Positions 26,469 through 35,543 of a stretch of 64,000 nt of DNA are shown piece by piece. Both the position numbers and the translations under genes were made by a program. Below the pieces are notes generated by a model, which had not been told where the DNA came from, made no database searches, and was given only the letters and a program-made list of their open reading frames with translations. Origin of the DNA: JBGTFE01 sp036403235. Lineage in GTDB: Bacteria; Acidobacteriota; Blastocatellia; Pyrinomonadales; Pyrinomonadaceae. Positions within the stretch are counted from its first letter, which is position 1; each line of letters begins with the position of its first letter. The stretch covers positions 62,001 through 126,000 of the forward strand of contig DASWRI010000015.1 of NCBI GenBank assembly GCA_036403235.1, read 5' to 3'.

Positions 26469-27497
26469 TTAAGCTACTTTTGCTCTTTTGGCGATGTTTC
26501 TCGGCGATTCGCTAATTTGAGTTTTTGTTTTTTCGATGCGCGCCGACATCCTCCGGTCTAAATCGACAACCTGCTCGGCCGTCAGATGATAGATGTTCGG
26601 CTGATTATGATAAATCTTCGCGGCCGTCACGATGTCGGCCTGTTTGAAATTATTATCGACCGCTTTTTGAATCAAATCTTCAATCGTCATCGTTTGCGGC
26701 GCAATCGAAAGCGGTTGTTTTTCTTCGATGAATTCGGGAACGCTCGATTTTGCCGGCGCGTCAAACGCCAGCTCAAGCGCCTGCTCGCCTTTCATGTGGT
26801 CGAGAAAATCTTTGAAGCCGATATTGCCGGTCATTTCAAATCCGACTTCAAACGCCGGAGAATTTGATTTTATGACCTGAAAAACCCGCGTGATTTCGCC
26901 GTCGCGCTCCTGCAGGCTGACTTCAATCATGACATCGACGAAATATTCCAGCCCCGAAGCCGTCATCGGCAGAACGCGCCCGATTTCGTTATCTTCTTTG
27001 GCTTCCTTGCCTTTCGCCGGAATCTGGTCGGCGATAACGACGCATTTTCCGCTTTCGATACAGAGCTTTCTCAAAACCGACTGCAAAATCATCTGGTCTG
27101 CCGCCAATTCCTCGGCCGTCGGCTGCCCGAGCGGGTCGCCCGTTTTTTCGCGCACGGCTTCGAGCATTTCCGAGTGTTTGGCGCTGAAATACGCCGCCCA
27201 GCTGTCGAGCGCGAAACAGCCGTAATTCTGCTCCCGGCCTTCGCCCGAAATCGCCCATTCGATAAATTCGGGCAATTCGGGCATTTGCTCAATTTCCAGA
27301 GCGTCAAAAGTCTGTCCGACGCCGCGCAAAAGACGCGCTTTTCTTTCCGTGTCGAAAATACAGAGCTTGCCGAGCCCGGCTTCGCTCATCGAGCGAATAA
27401 AATGACTTTTGCCGACGCCCGCGCCGCCGCGAACCGCCATCACGAGGCGCTGCTGTCGAGGAATTCTGCTCAATGGATTGATTTTTGGTTTACTCAT
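26469..27497 (-). CDS. Phage-type RecA-fold ATPase (AAA_24-like)
   Basis: 342 aa. Walker A GGAGVGKS at 24-31, a FDTERKARLL segment, Walker B-like hydrophobic strand ending in FALDSWAAY, and VVIADQIP. This matches the nucleotide-binding proteins of phages and mobile elements (AAA_24), often encoded with single-strand-binding or recombination functions. C-terminal 100 residues are charged and without a recognised domain. No other phage gene is adjacent: neighbours are a small membrane protein and a secreted protein. It has its own promoter, operator and terminator, so it is a single-gene unit. The role is not inferable beyond DNA metabolism. Confidence 0.8.
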   Translation of the reverse strand: MSKPKINPLSRIPRQQRLVMAVRGGAGVGKSHFIRSMSEAGLGKLCIFDTERKARLLRGVGQTFDALEIEQMPELPEFIEWAISGEGREQNYGCFALDSWAAYFSAKHSEMLEAVREKTGDPLGQPTAEELAADQMILQSVLRKLCIESGKCVVIADQIPAKGKEAKEDNEIGRVLPMTASGLEYFVDVMIEVSLQERDGEITRVFQVIKSNSPAFEVGFEMTGNIGFKDFLDHMKGEQALELAFDAPAKSSVPEFIEEKQPLSIAPQTMTIEDLIQKAVDNNFKQADIVTAAKIYHNQPNIYHLTAEQVVDLDRRMSARIEKTKTQISESPRNIAKRAKVA

Positions 27498-27556
27498 TTT
27501 TACTTTCTCCTTACTTCACCAGTTTTCTTAATGTTTTTGTTTATTTTTTCTCTCTT

Positions 27557-27580
27557 AAATGCCTACCGTCTAAGGCATTT
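27557..27580. promoter_or_regulatory. Leader hairpin AAATGCCT/AGGCATTT
   Basis: Perfect 8-bp inverted repeat with an 8-nt loop, about 60 bp before the start of the phage-type ATPase gene, between the promoter and the start codon. It could be a second operator or an RNA hairpin in the leader. Confidence 0.5.
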
Positions 27581-27607
27581 TGTCTCATTGATGAAACAAA
27601 TCTAGCA

Positions 27608-27637
27608 TAAGTTGCATTATGTTTCAAGTATGAAACA
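27608..27637 (-). promoter_or_regulatory. Promoter with overlapping palindromic operator for the phage-type ATPase gene
   Basis: Minus strand: TTGAAA, 17 bp, TAGATT forms a sigma-70-like promoter. A perfect palindrome TGTTTCA-N4-TGAAACA (27620-27637) covers the -35, and another TGAAAC half-site lies nearby at 27592-27597. This arrangement is typical of a repressor-controlled promoter. Confidence 0.55.
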
Positions 27638-27700
27638 AGAAATTTTTGAGTATTTTTTACTTTTTTTGATAAAAAACGGCAAACTAAACCGACAAACAGA

Positions 27701-27728
27701 AAAAAGCGAGCCTCGAAAGACTCGCTTT
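27701..27728 (-). terminator. Rho-independent terminator of the sigma-54-type-promoter gene
   Basis: Stem AAAGCGAG/CTCGCTTT with a 10-nt loop, followed on the minus strand by a T tract, 22 bp after the stop at 27750. Confidence 0.85.
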
Positions 27729-27749
27729 AATTTTTGAAATGGCCGATTA

Positions 27750-28703
27750 TTACGGCATTCTGAATGTCGAATAAACCCGTCCGGTCGGCTGTGCCACGTC
27801 TGTGTCTTCCATCGTAACGAATAAACCGAAATCTTTCATCGCGGTTTCGCTACGGATTTCCGATTCCTGGCGCGCGCCCGTATTTACGACCTGACCGAGT
27901 TTCGTATATTTTCCGTCCGGCGAAGAAGCCCACAAAATAAAGCGTTTGTCTTTCGGAGCCATTTTCATATCGTCAAAACGCATTTTGACCTGAGTTGCTC
28001 CGTCTTTACGCGGGTCGATGTAAGCTTTTCCCTTCAAACCCTGAAGCTCGCCTTCGAATGCGATTCTGATTTCCGTCGTTTTGTTATCAAAGCTGGGAAC
28101 GTTCAGAAGCGGCACATTGTATGTCGAAGCAACCGTATCGGTCGAAGCGACCTGTTTTTCTTTGGCTTCCTTACCGTTCCATCTATTGCCCATCGGGACG
28201 ACGGCATAACCGGTCGGGACGGCGCTGCGGAAAGAAATCGCCGTATCGTTTCCGATTGAGGTTAAGCCCTCGGTCGGCGAAAGAACGAGCATAAATTGGT
28301 TCATCGGCGTCGTAAAAGTAGCTTTGCCGGCGCCGCCTTCAATCATCGTCGGCCCGAGAAACGTAGCCCCGCCGTTCGGGTCGACGGCATAGACGTAATA
28401 GCTTTTCGTGTCAGCCGGAAGCCCCGTCAAATCGAGCGCGACGTTTGTTCCGTCGTTCGAACGCATAACTTTCGCCCAACCTTTTGCGCCCTGCATATTC
28501 ATCGGCGTTAATTCGATTGTAACTTCTTTTCCTACCGGATATTCGATTACCGAATAGCTTCCGTCAGGATTTTGAACGACTTCCTGTTTGGTAACGGTCG
28601 TCGTTGTCGTTGTTTTTGAATCGGTCTGCGCGCATATAAATCCGGTCATCATAAACGATAAACCTAAAACCGCACAAAATCGAAATAAACTGTTTTTTGT
28701 CAT
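27750..28703 (-). CDS. Secreted protein with an anti-sigma-K-like C-terminal domain
   Basis: From the ATG at 28703 (317 aa; a GGAGG site lies 7 nt upstream, so this start is preferred over 28742). Signal peptide about 1-26 ending FICAQ, a Thr-rich segment, then a beta-rich domain with LDLTGLPADTKSYYVYAVDPNG and GGAGKATFTTPMNQFMLVLSP, similar in style to the extracytoplasmic domain of RskA-type anti-sigma factors, but without the TM helix and cytoplasmic part. Function unknown. Preceded by a good sigma-54-type promoter. Confidence 0.75.
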   Translation of the reverse strand: MTKNSLFRFCAVLGLSFMMTGFICAQTDSKTTTTTTVTKQEVVQNPDGSYSVIEYPVGKEVTIELTPMNMQGAKGWAKVMRSNDGTNVALDLTGLPADTKSYYVYAVDPNGGATFLGPTMIEGGAGKATFTTPMNQFMLVLSPTEGLTSIGNDTAISFRSAVPTGYAVVPMGNRWNGKEAKEKQVASTDTVASTYNVPLLNVPSFDNKTTEIRIAFEGELQGLKGKAYIDPRKDGATQVKMRFDDMKMAPKDKRFILWASSPDGKYTKLGQVVNTGARQESEIRSETAMKDFGLFVTMEDTDVAQPTGRVYSTFRMP

Positions 28704-28773
28704 AAAACCTCCTTGATACCCTTGCTGAGTCTTTTCGTGCATAATTTAAAGTTGCACTGCAAAAATTAGGTTC

Positions 28774-28788
28774 GCAAGCACTATGCCA
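28774..28788 (-). promoter_or_regulatory. Sigma-54 (-24/-12) promoter
   Basis: Minus strand TGGCATAGTGCTTGCG matches TGGCAYRNNNNTTGCW at every position but the last. Predicted start is about 59 nt before the ATG at 28703. Upstream, a 7-bp inverted repeat ATACAAA-N15-TTTGTAT (28818-28846) could bind an enhancer protein. Confidence 0.6.
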
Positions 28789-28892
28789 GAGCTAAGTGGT
28801 TTTATTAAAGTCATTTAATACAAATTCGACCGAAAAGACTTTGTATAAACTTCATACGTTTTCTGTATCAAAGGCTGACAGAAGCGAAAAAA

Positions 28893-28945
28893 AAGCTGAA
28901 AACTGATATTGGAAAAATTATCAGTTTTCAGCTTTCAGTTTTCAG
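28893..28945. repeat. Hairpin, AGCTGAAAACTGATA family
   Basis: Perfect 16-bp arms (28893-28908 and 28919-28934) plus an extra TCAGTTTTCAG copy. It lies just after the sppA stop (28963) and is a plausible terminator. Confidence 0.85.
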
Positions 28946-28962
28946 ATGCTTTGCACTAACGT

Positions 28963-30762
28963 TTATTTAATTTGCAGCTCATACGGCAAAATCAGCATTC
29001 CCTGACCGTTTTTCATTTCGTCGAAAAACGACGCGAAGCGAAAAGCGCGGCGCGTCTCGGCGGGGAGAGATTTTATCAGCATTTCCTGCGCTTCGCGCTG
29101 TTTAGCATCGGCCATAGTTCCTTCGCTGCTGCCGAAAATGCTTTCTAAAAACGGGCGGGCTTCGGGAAAAGCGACGCGTTTGACTTCCTTGTCGGCGGGA
29201 AGATTGGCAAGCTGTTTGGCGATTTCGATTGCCTTTTCGATGCCGCCGAACTCGTCAATCAAGCCGCGTTCCTTCGCCTGCGTTCCCGTCCAGACGTGTC
29301 CCTGTCCGACGGCGTTGACCTGCTCGTCGGTTTTGCCGCGCCCTTTGGCGACTTTCGGGACAAAATCATTGTAATAAATTTTGTTTGCCTGGTCCTGCAT
29401 TTTGGCGCGCTCGTCGTCGGTCCATTTGACAGTTTCGCGGAAAATTCCCGCGTTTTTACCGCGCATCACGTATTCGTTCGTTACTCCAAGCCAGTCGTAA
29501 AAGCCTTTCATGACGGGTTTTCCGAGAAAAACGCCGATTGAGCCGGTAATCGTCGTCGGTTCGGCGACGATTTTATCGGCGTTGCAGGAAATATAATATC
29601 CGCCCGAAGCGGCGACATCGGCCATCGAGACGACGACCGGCTTTTTTTTCGCCTTAGCGTTTTCAATCGCATACCACATCAAATCCGAAGCCAGCGCCGA
29701 GCCGCCGGGGCTATCGACGCGCAGAACGATTGCTTTTATCGAAGAATCTTCAGCCGCATCGTTAATCGCCTTGACCATCGTGTCCGAGCCGACCATCTGA
29801 CCGCCGAACGGGCTGTTGCTCGAACGCCCGCCGGTAATCGCGCCCGAAGCGTAAATGACGGCGATTCGCTCGCCTTTGTTTAATCCGAGCGAATCGGCCG
29901 GAACTTCGCGGTAGTCGCTGCCCGTGATGGTTCGGAGCTTATCGTCCTGCTTGTAGCCGAGTCGCGTTTTTAATTCTTCGTAAACCTGCTCTTTATAATT
30001 TGCGCCGTCAATCAAGCCCTGCTGCTGCGCTTCGGTAGCGTGATACGGAGCGTTGTCGATAATCGCCTTTACGTCGCCAATCGATTTTTTGCGCGTCTCG
30101 GCAATCGCGCCGGTAAAACGACCGTAATATTCGTCCAGAACCGCGTCGAGCACTTCGCGCTGGTATTTGGACATTTCCTTATTCGTATATTGTTCGGGAG
30201 CACTTTTGTAATCGCCGATTTTGATAACGTCCGGCTCGATTCCGAGCTTGTCGAGCGAGCCGCGATAAAACATCGCTTCGGCCGCAAAACCGTTGACGTA
30301 TAAATCGCCCGAAGGCGGCAGAAAAATCTTTTCGGCGGCGGTGGCGATAAAATATTCTTTATTTGTGCCGAGCTCCATATATGCGTAAGCGGGCTTGCCG
30401 GACGCACGAAAATCTTTGATTGCGTCGCGCAGCTCTTCGGCTTTTCCCCAGCCGATTCCGGGAAAATCGATATCGAGCATAACCGCGCCGACGCGCGTAT
30501 CGACTTTGGCTTTGCGAAGCTGCGTGAGAAGACTTGTAAATGACTGCGGCTGCGTGATTCCGAAAACTTTCGCCATCGGCTGTTCGGGCGTGTAATCGGG
30601 CAAATCGCCTGAAATCCTGAGCACCAAAACGCTGTTATCCGGCACATCCGGAGAACCGAAAGATTGCGCCAGCAGAACAACTCCGATAACCGCCACCAAG
30701 ATAAGAGCGAATAGAAGCCCGCCGACGATGAGAAGAACTTTTCCTGTTTTAGACATTGCCAT
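28963..30762 (-). CDS. sppA: Signal peptide peptidase SppA (67 kDa type)
   Basis: Membrane-anchored serine protease that degrades cleaved signal peptides. 599 aa, with an N-terminal TM helix (about 8-32) and tandem S49 domains. The catalytic lysine lies in the first domain (DYKSAPEQ, Lys186) and the catalytic serine in the second (AASGGYY, Ser386), as in E. coli SppA. SPGGSALASD and GSIGVFLGKP are also present. Start either at 30762 or at the second ATG 6 bp later. Confidence 0.95.
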   Translation of the reverse strand: MAMSKTGKVLLIVGGLLFALILVAVIGVVLLAQSFGSPDVPDNSVLVLRISGDLPDYTPEQPMAKVFGITQPQSFTSLLTQLRKAKVDTRVGAVMLDIDFPGIGWGKAEELRDAIKDFRASGKPAYAYMELGTNKEYFIATAAEKIFLPPSGDLYVNGFAAEAMFYRGSLDKLGIEPDVIKIGDYKSAPEQYTNKEMSKYQREVLDAVLDEYYGRFTGAIAETRKKSIGDVKAIIDNAPYHATEAQQQGLIDGANYKEQVYEELKTRLGYKQDDKLRTITGSDYREVPADSLGLNKGERIAVIYASGAITGGRSSNSPFGGQMVGSDTMVKAINDAAEDSSIKAIVLRVDSPGGSALASDLMWYAIENAKAKKKPVVVSMADVAASGGYYISCNADKIVAEPTTITGSIGVFLGKPVMKGFYDWLGVTNEYVMRGKNAGIFRETVKWTDDERAKMQDQANKIYYNDFVPKVAKGRGKTDEQVNAVGQGHVWTGTQAKERGLIDEFGGIEKAIEIAKQLANLPADKEVKRVAFPEARPFLESIFGSSEGTMADAKQREAQEMLIKSLPAETRRAFRFASFFDEMKNGQGMLILPYELQIK

Positions 30763-30924
30763 TTTCTAAATTTTTTACTCCAAAATTTTATACGAATAGA
30801 ATTAAATCCTTTTTATTTTACGATAAAAACGCTTAAAAGTTTTGATTTCAAAATAATCTTTGAATAATCCGTCCTAAAACCTTTCCTTCATCTTGCGCGT
30901 ATTATCCTGTAAGATTTTTACGTA

Positions 30925-32160
30925 ATGAATTTTACCGAAACACTAAAACTCGCCCTCGCCGCAATCTGGTCGCACAAGCTGCGCTCGTTTCTGACGCTTC
31001 TCGGAATGATTATCGGCGTCACGGCGTTTATGGTCGTGCTGTCAATTTTGCAGGGCTTTAACGTTTATGTCGATGAAAAAATAGCCGGAATCGGCTCGAA
31101 TTCATTTACCGTACGCAGGTTTAGTTTTGACGATTTCAAAGATACGGACACGATTGCCGCCGCACAGCGTCGAAATAAGGAATTAACGTTCGATGAGCTG
31201 GATTACATACGCGAACACGCCCAGTTAATTGATAAAATCGGTGCGAAATCCGGCGGCGGCCCGGCTGAAATTAAGCGCGAAAACGAAGTTTTACAGGATG
31301 TTTCAGTTTCGGGCGTTGAGCCGATTATTGCCGATATTGAAAAGACTGATATTGCCGAAGGACGTTTTTTTACCGAAACTGAAAACAATAATTCGATGCG
31401 CGTCGCATTTGTCGGTGCGGATATTTCCAACAAACTTTTTCCGCAGGGCGACGCAATCGGCGGTGAAATCGTTATCAGAGGAATTCCTTATCGAATTATC
31501 GGAATCCAGACGGCCAAAGGAACCGTCTTCGGTCAGCCGCAGGACAGTTTCGTTCAGCTTCCCATAAAAACTTATGGTCTTGCTTTCGGCGGTTTAACTG
31601 CCGGACGCGCGCCTTATTTTGAAGCTTCGGCAAAATCCGACAAGCTTTTCAATGATGCGGTCGATGAAGCAAGAACCCTGATGCGTATCAAACGCAAAAT
31701 TCCTTCCGGAGAAAAGGACAATTTCGGAATTTTAACGCCCGATGCGATTTCCGGTCTGAAAGACAGTCTTTTAGGGCCGACATTTATTGTTATTCTGGCA
31801 GTTCCGGCGATTGCGCTGCTGGTCGGCGCAATCGTAATTATGAATATTATGCTTGTTGCCGTGACGGAAAGAACAAGGGAAATCGGTATTCGTAAAAGTT
31901 TGGGCGCGAGGCAATCCGATATTTTGAAACAATTTATTTCAGAATCGGCGACGCTTTCGGCAATCGGCGGAATTATCGGTTTGATTTTAGCTAAACTAAT
32001 AGGTTTAGTCGTCAGCGCGGTGCTTCTAAAAACGGTTATTCCGTGGTATGCGGCAGTTATTTCCATCGGCGTTTCGGCCCTGGTCGGGGTTCTGGCAGGA
32101 CTTTATCCGGCGTGGAAAGCGGCGCGGCTCGACCCAATCGAGGCTTTAAGAGCGGACTAA
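30925..32160 (+). CDS. MacB-type ABC transporter permease (first of pair)
   Basis: 411 aa with the MacB_PCD/FtsX layout: TM1 (about 18-42; LRSFLTLLGMIIGVTAFMVV), a large periplasmic domain (45-275), then three C-terminal helices with VTERTREIGIRKSLGARQSDIL between the second and third, and a terminal KAARLDPIEALR. No ATP-binding domain. It needs an ATPase in trans, for which the one at 14125 is a candidate. The second permease follows 4 bp after the stop. Confidence 0.93.
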   Translation: MNFTETLKLALAAIWSHKLRSFLTLLGMIIGVTAFMVVLSILQGFNVYVDEKIAGIGSNSFTVRRFSFDDFKDTDTIAAAQRRNKELTFDELDYIREHAQLIDKIGAKSGGGPAEIKRENEVLQDVSVSGVEPIIADIEKTDIAEGRFFTETENNNSMRVAFVGADISNKLFPQGDAIGGEIVIRGIPYRIIGIQTAKGTVFGQPQDSFVQLPIKTYGLAFGGLTAGRAPYFEASAKSDKLFNDAVDEARTLMRIKRKIPSGEKDNFGILTPDAISGLKDSLLGPTFIVILAVPAIALLVGAIVIMNIMLVAVTERTREIGIRKSLGARQSDILKQFISESATLSAIGGIIGLILAKLIGLVVSAVLLKTVIPWYAAVISIGVSALVGVLAGLYPAWKAARLDPIEALRAD

Positions 32161-32164
32161 AATT

Positions 32165-33427
32165 ATGACAGTCTTAACCAGTAGTTTTCTCGAAAACTTT
32201 AAAATGGCGATTGACACGCTGCGCACCAATAAACTGCGCTCGTTTCTAACGATTTTCGGCGTAGTCATCGGTGTCATTACGGTAATGCTTATTTCTTCGG
32301 TTATCAGCGGAATAAAGGTAGCTGTCGAAAAGCAGGTCGAATCTTTCGGAACGCGTTCAATTTTTCTTTACAAATTCGACATCGGATTTCACGCCGGCAG
32401 GCGCTCGCAGGAAGAAAGAATGCGGAAGCCTCTGACTTTTGATGATGCCGAAGCCATAAAAAATTTATCTTCGATTGAAACGGCAGTTCCCTTTCTTGAT
32501 GTTTCCAACAATTTTTTTGGACAAAAAATAATGGTCACGGGGAAAAACGGCAAAACATCTTCCGCCGTTCAGCTTCAGGGCACATTGCCCGAAATCGAAA
32601 AAACAACCAGTGAAGTGCTTCTCAACGGTCGATGGTTTTCGCAAGGCGAAAGCGACGAAAAAGCAAATGTCTGTCTTATCGGTTCGAGCGTCGTCGAAAG
32701 TTACTTTCCATATGAAAATCCAATCGGACAGACAATTGAAGTCGGCGGAACTGAATTTCGCATTATCGGGACGCTCGAAAAACGCGAACAGCTTTTCGGC
32801 GGCGGCGGCGGAAACAACGACCAGAGCAATGTTATTTATATGCCGATGGGCTCGGCTTTGAAGCTCAAACCGAACGCCGACGATTTATTTATTCTGGCTA
32901 TTGCCTATGAAGGAAAGCTCGATAAAGCAAAGGACGACGTCGAGGATTTGCTGCGCGTCCGCCGACAGGTGCCATACGGCAAACCCGATAATTTTTCGAT
33001 GGCGACTGCCGCCAGTCTTATCGAGCAGTTCAATTCGATTACGTGGATGGTCGCGCTGGCGATGGTTGTAATATCTTCGGTCGGTCTGATGATTGGCGGA
33101 ATCGGCGTGATGAATATTATGCTTGTGTCCGTCACGGAAAGAACGCGCGAAATCGGAATTCGCAAAGCCATCGGCGCAAAACAAAGCGACATTCTTTTGC
33201 AATTTTTAATCGAAGCGGCTACTTTAACGGGATTCGGAGGCTTGCTCGGATTATTTCTCGGCTGGCTTTTAACTCTGCTTGTAAAACTTATTATGCCTTC
33301 TTACGTTCCGTGGTGGGCGCCGGTCGCCGGATTTTTTGCGAGCGTCGGAATCGGCATCATCTTCGGATTATTTCCTGCATGGAAAGCCGCGCGGCTCGAC
33401 CCGATTGAATCGCTCAGATACGAATAG
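32165..33427 (+). CDS. MacB-type ABC transporter permease (second of pair)
   Basis: 420 aa, homologous to the preceding permease (LRSFLTIFGVVIGVITV at TM1; VTERTREIGIRKAIGAKQSDIL; KAARLDPIESLRYE at the end). Contains a glycine run (FGGGGGNNDQ) in the periplasmic domain. The pair likely forms a heterodimer. The plus-strand unit ends in a strong bidirectional hairpin. Confidence 0.93.
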   Translation: MTVLTSSFLENFKMAIDTLRTNKLRSFLTIFGVVIGVITVMLISSVISGIKVAVEKQVESFGTRSIFLYKFDIGFHAGRRSQEERMRKPLTFDDAEAIKNLSSIETAVPFLDVSNNFFGQKIMVTGKNGKTSSAVQLQGTLPEIEKTTSEVLLNGRWFSQGESDEKANVCLIGSSVVESYFPYENPIGQTIEVGGTEFRIIGTLEKREQLFGGGGGNNDQSNVIYMPMGSALKLKPNADDLFILAIAYEGKLDKAKDDVEDLLRVRRQVPYGKPDNFSMATAASLIEQFNSITWMVALAMVVISSVGLMIGGIGVMNIMLVSVTERTREIGIRKAIGAKQSDILLQFLIEAATLTGFGGLLGLFLGWLLTLLVKLIMPSYVPWWAPVAGFFASVGIGIIFGLFPAWKAARLDPIESLRYE

Positions 33428-33455
33428 AAAAAAGCAGTTGCGAGAGCGAAAGTTT

Positions 33456-33507
33456 AAAAAGAGAATGCGACAAAGAGAAATAAATCTCTTTGTCGCATTC
33501 TCTTTTT
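33456..33507. terminator. Bidirectional terminator between permeases and Yip1-like gene
   Basis: Perfect 23-bp inverted repeat (33456-33478 and 33485-33507), 6-nt loop, A tract on the left and T tract on the right, between convergent genes. Confidence 0.9.
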
Positions 33508-33521
33508 GTCAAAACTCCCAT

Positions 33522-34460
33522 CTAGCCCATAAAGCCACCGAAGACCGAGGCAAATAAAACACCGAGCAAAATTCCGAAAACGAAAAGAACCAAAGTTATC
33601 GTCCACGCTGTCGGCGAGCTGATTTGCTCGCCCGCGTTTTTTAATCCGGTCGCCGTCAGCCATAATCTAAGAAACGACAAAACGCCGAAAACGCTCAAAA
33701 GCGTGTACAGAACCGGATGTGCGCCCGGAGAAGTGAGAAAGCTCAGATTGTCCTGTACGAGCGCCGTTTGTCCGAGAATCGGATGAACATCGGTCGGGTC
33801 TTTGATAAATAAAATTATGGTGCTGAGCACGAACCAGATTACCGTAATCGGAAAAGCGGCGTAAATGGCAGCGGAAAAGGCTTGCCAGTAATTGATTTTT
33901 CCGCCGAGCGCCATTGCGAACAAAAATAAAATCGCGCTCAGAAACGCATACCAGTAAAGGCTTGCGGTAAAACCAGATACCGCCTGCACAGCTCTTCGCA
34001 AAGGGTCTTTGTTTTGCTGAATCGCCTCGGCGCGTCCGGCTTCGACGCTCTTTTTGGCGTCCTCGTTGTTGGCTACCCAGGACGTTTCCAGAGTTTTGTC
34101 AATCGTGTAATTCGTAACTCTTTCGGGAGTCAGCCGATACAAAAACAGATTCGTATAGACGGCCGAAAGGACGGTCATTATCAAAAGCGCGGCCAGCCAG
34201 CGCGGATGGCGTCTGAGATTCTGAAAAACCTCGGTCGGGCTAAAAAAGATATTAACCAGAGTCGAGGGCGTCGACATTTTCCGGCTTTCCCCGTCTCCTT
34301 CGGCCTTCGGCTTTGAAATAAAGCTCAAACCGATTATCAAAATGCCCAATAGACATAAAACAATTCCCGTCTGAACATAACCCGGCAGGACTTTGGCAAT
34401 GCTCAGGACAGTAATTATCAAACCGAGTACCGCAATAACTATTCCAGCTAAACGATTCAT
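33522..34460 (-). CDS. Yip1-like integral membrane protein
   Basis: 312 aa. Two N-terminal helices (about 4-50), a charged segment, then a Yip1-type domain beginning LVNIFFSPTEVFQNLRRHPRW, followed by about five TM helices. Yip1-domain proteins in bacteria have no settled function. It stands alone, converging on the permease operon. Confidence 0.85.
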   Translation of the reverse strand: MNRLAGIVIAVLGLIITVLSIAKVLPGYVQTGIVLCLLGILIIGLSFISKPKAEGDGESRKMSTPSTLVNIFFSPTEVFQNLRRHPRWLAALLIMTVLSAVYTNLFLYRLTPERVTNYTIDKTLETSWVANNEDAKKSVEAGRAEAIQQNKDPLRRAVQAVSGFTASLYWYAFLSAILFLFAMALGGKINYWQAFSAAIYAAFPITVIWFVLSTIILFIKDPTDVHPILGQTALVQDNLSFLTSPGAHPVLYTLLSVFGVLSFLRLWLTATGLKNAGEQISSPTAWTITLVLFVFGILLGVLFASVFGGFMG

Positions 34461-34535
34461 AGATTCCTCACAAATTGTATTTGGTAAAACGAACGAACAA
34501 CAAAATTACGACAATTCTACACGAATTGTTTCAAC

Positions 34536-35543
34536 TCATGAAATCATTTTCGGCGCTTCGTCGTAGCCTTCGACGCGAATACACGCCGCGAAATGATTTT
34601 TTCTGATTTCGCGAAGCTCGGGCACGACTTCGGCACACCGTTCGATTGCCCACGGGCAGCGCGTTCGAAAGCGACAGCCCGAAGGCGGATTTATCGGCGT
34701 CGGAACATCGCCCTGAAGCATGATTCTTTCGCGTTTCTGCTTCGGGTCGGGAATCGGAATCGCCGAAAGAAGCGCTTTTGTATACGGATGAAGCGGATTT
34801 TCGTAAAGCTCGCCCGACGCGGCAATCTCGACGATTTTTCCGAGATACATGACCGCGACGCGTTGCGAAATATGCTCGACGACCGCCAGGCCGTGCGAGA
34901 TAAAAAGATACGTCAGGCCGAATTCCGCCTGTAAATCCTGCAAAAGATTGACGACCTGCGCCTGCACCGAAACGTCGAGCGCCGAGACGGGCTCGTCGGC
35001 GACAATCAATTTCGGATTCAGCGCCAGCGCTCGCGCGATTCCGATTCTCTGTCTTTGCCCGCCGGAAAATTCGTGCGGGTAGCGTTTCATATAATTCGGG
35101 TCGAGCCCGACTTTTTTCAGTAAATCCGCGACGCGTTCCTGTCTTTCGCTTTTATTTCCGATGCCGTGAATTTTCAAAGGCTCGGCGATAATCGAAAGAA
35201 TGCTGAGGCGCGGATTGAGGCTCGCATAAGGGTCTTGAAAAATAATCTGCATCTCGCGCCGCAAAGCCTGCATTGCACGGTTCGGCAAATCGATAATGTT
35301 TTGATTTTCAAACCAGACTTCCCCGCTCGTCGGCTCGTAAAGCCGCAGAATACAGCGCCCGACGGTCGATTTTCCGCAGCCCGATTCGCCGACCAGTCCG
35401 AGCGTTTCGCCCGCGAAAATATCAAACGATACGTCGTCAACCGCCTGCAAAACGTCGTCACTGTTTTCGACCGGAAAATGTTTGACCAGATTTCTGACTT
35501 TTACAAGTTCCTTTTTTTGAGTTTTTACCGAGCTATTTTCCAT
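34536..35543 (-). CDS. Oligopeptide/dipeptide ABC transporter ATP-binding protein (OppF/DppF type)
   Basis: 335 aa. GLVGESGCGKSTVG, MIIFQDPYASLNPR (Q-loop), FSGGQRQRIGIARAL, ADEPVSALDVSVQ, and the C-terminal oligo/HPY region with CRFRTRCPWAIERC (cysteine motif). Overlaps the GNAT gene by 11 bp. Neither permeases nor a substrate-binding protein are encoded nearby. Confidence 0.93.
   Translation of the reverse strand: MENSSVKTQKKELVKVRNLVKHFPVENSDDVLQAVDDVSFDIFAGETLGLVGESGCGKSTVGRCILRLYEPTSGEVWFENQNIIDLPNRAMQALRREMQIIFQDPYASLNPRLSILSIIAEPLKIHGIGNKSERQERVADLLKKVGLDPNYMKRYPHEFSGGQRQRIGIARALALNPKLIVADEPVSALDVSVQAQVVNLLQDLQAEFGLTYLFISHGLAVVEHISQRVAVMYLGKIVEIAASGELYENPLHPYTKALLSAIPIPDPKQKRERIMLQGDVPTPINPPSGCRFRTRCPWAIERCAEVVPELREIRKNHFAACIRVEGYDEAPKMIS

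Noticed and set aside
26469..27497. Prophage remnant around the phage-type ATPase
   Set aside because: No integrase, portal, capsid or att repeats near it; neighbours are ordinary genes.
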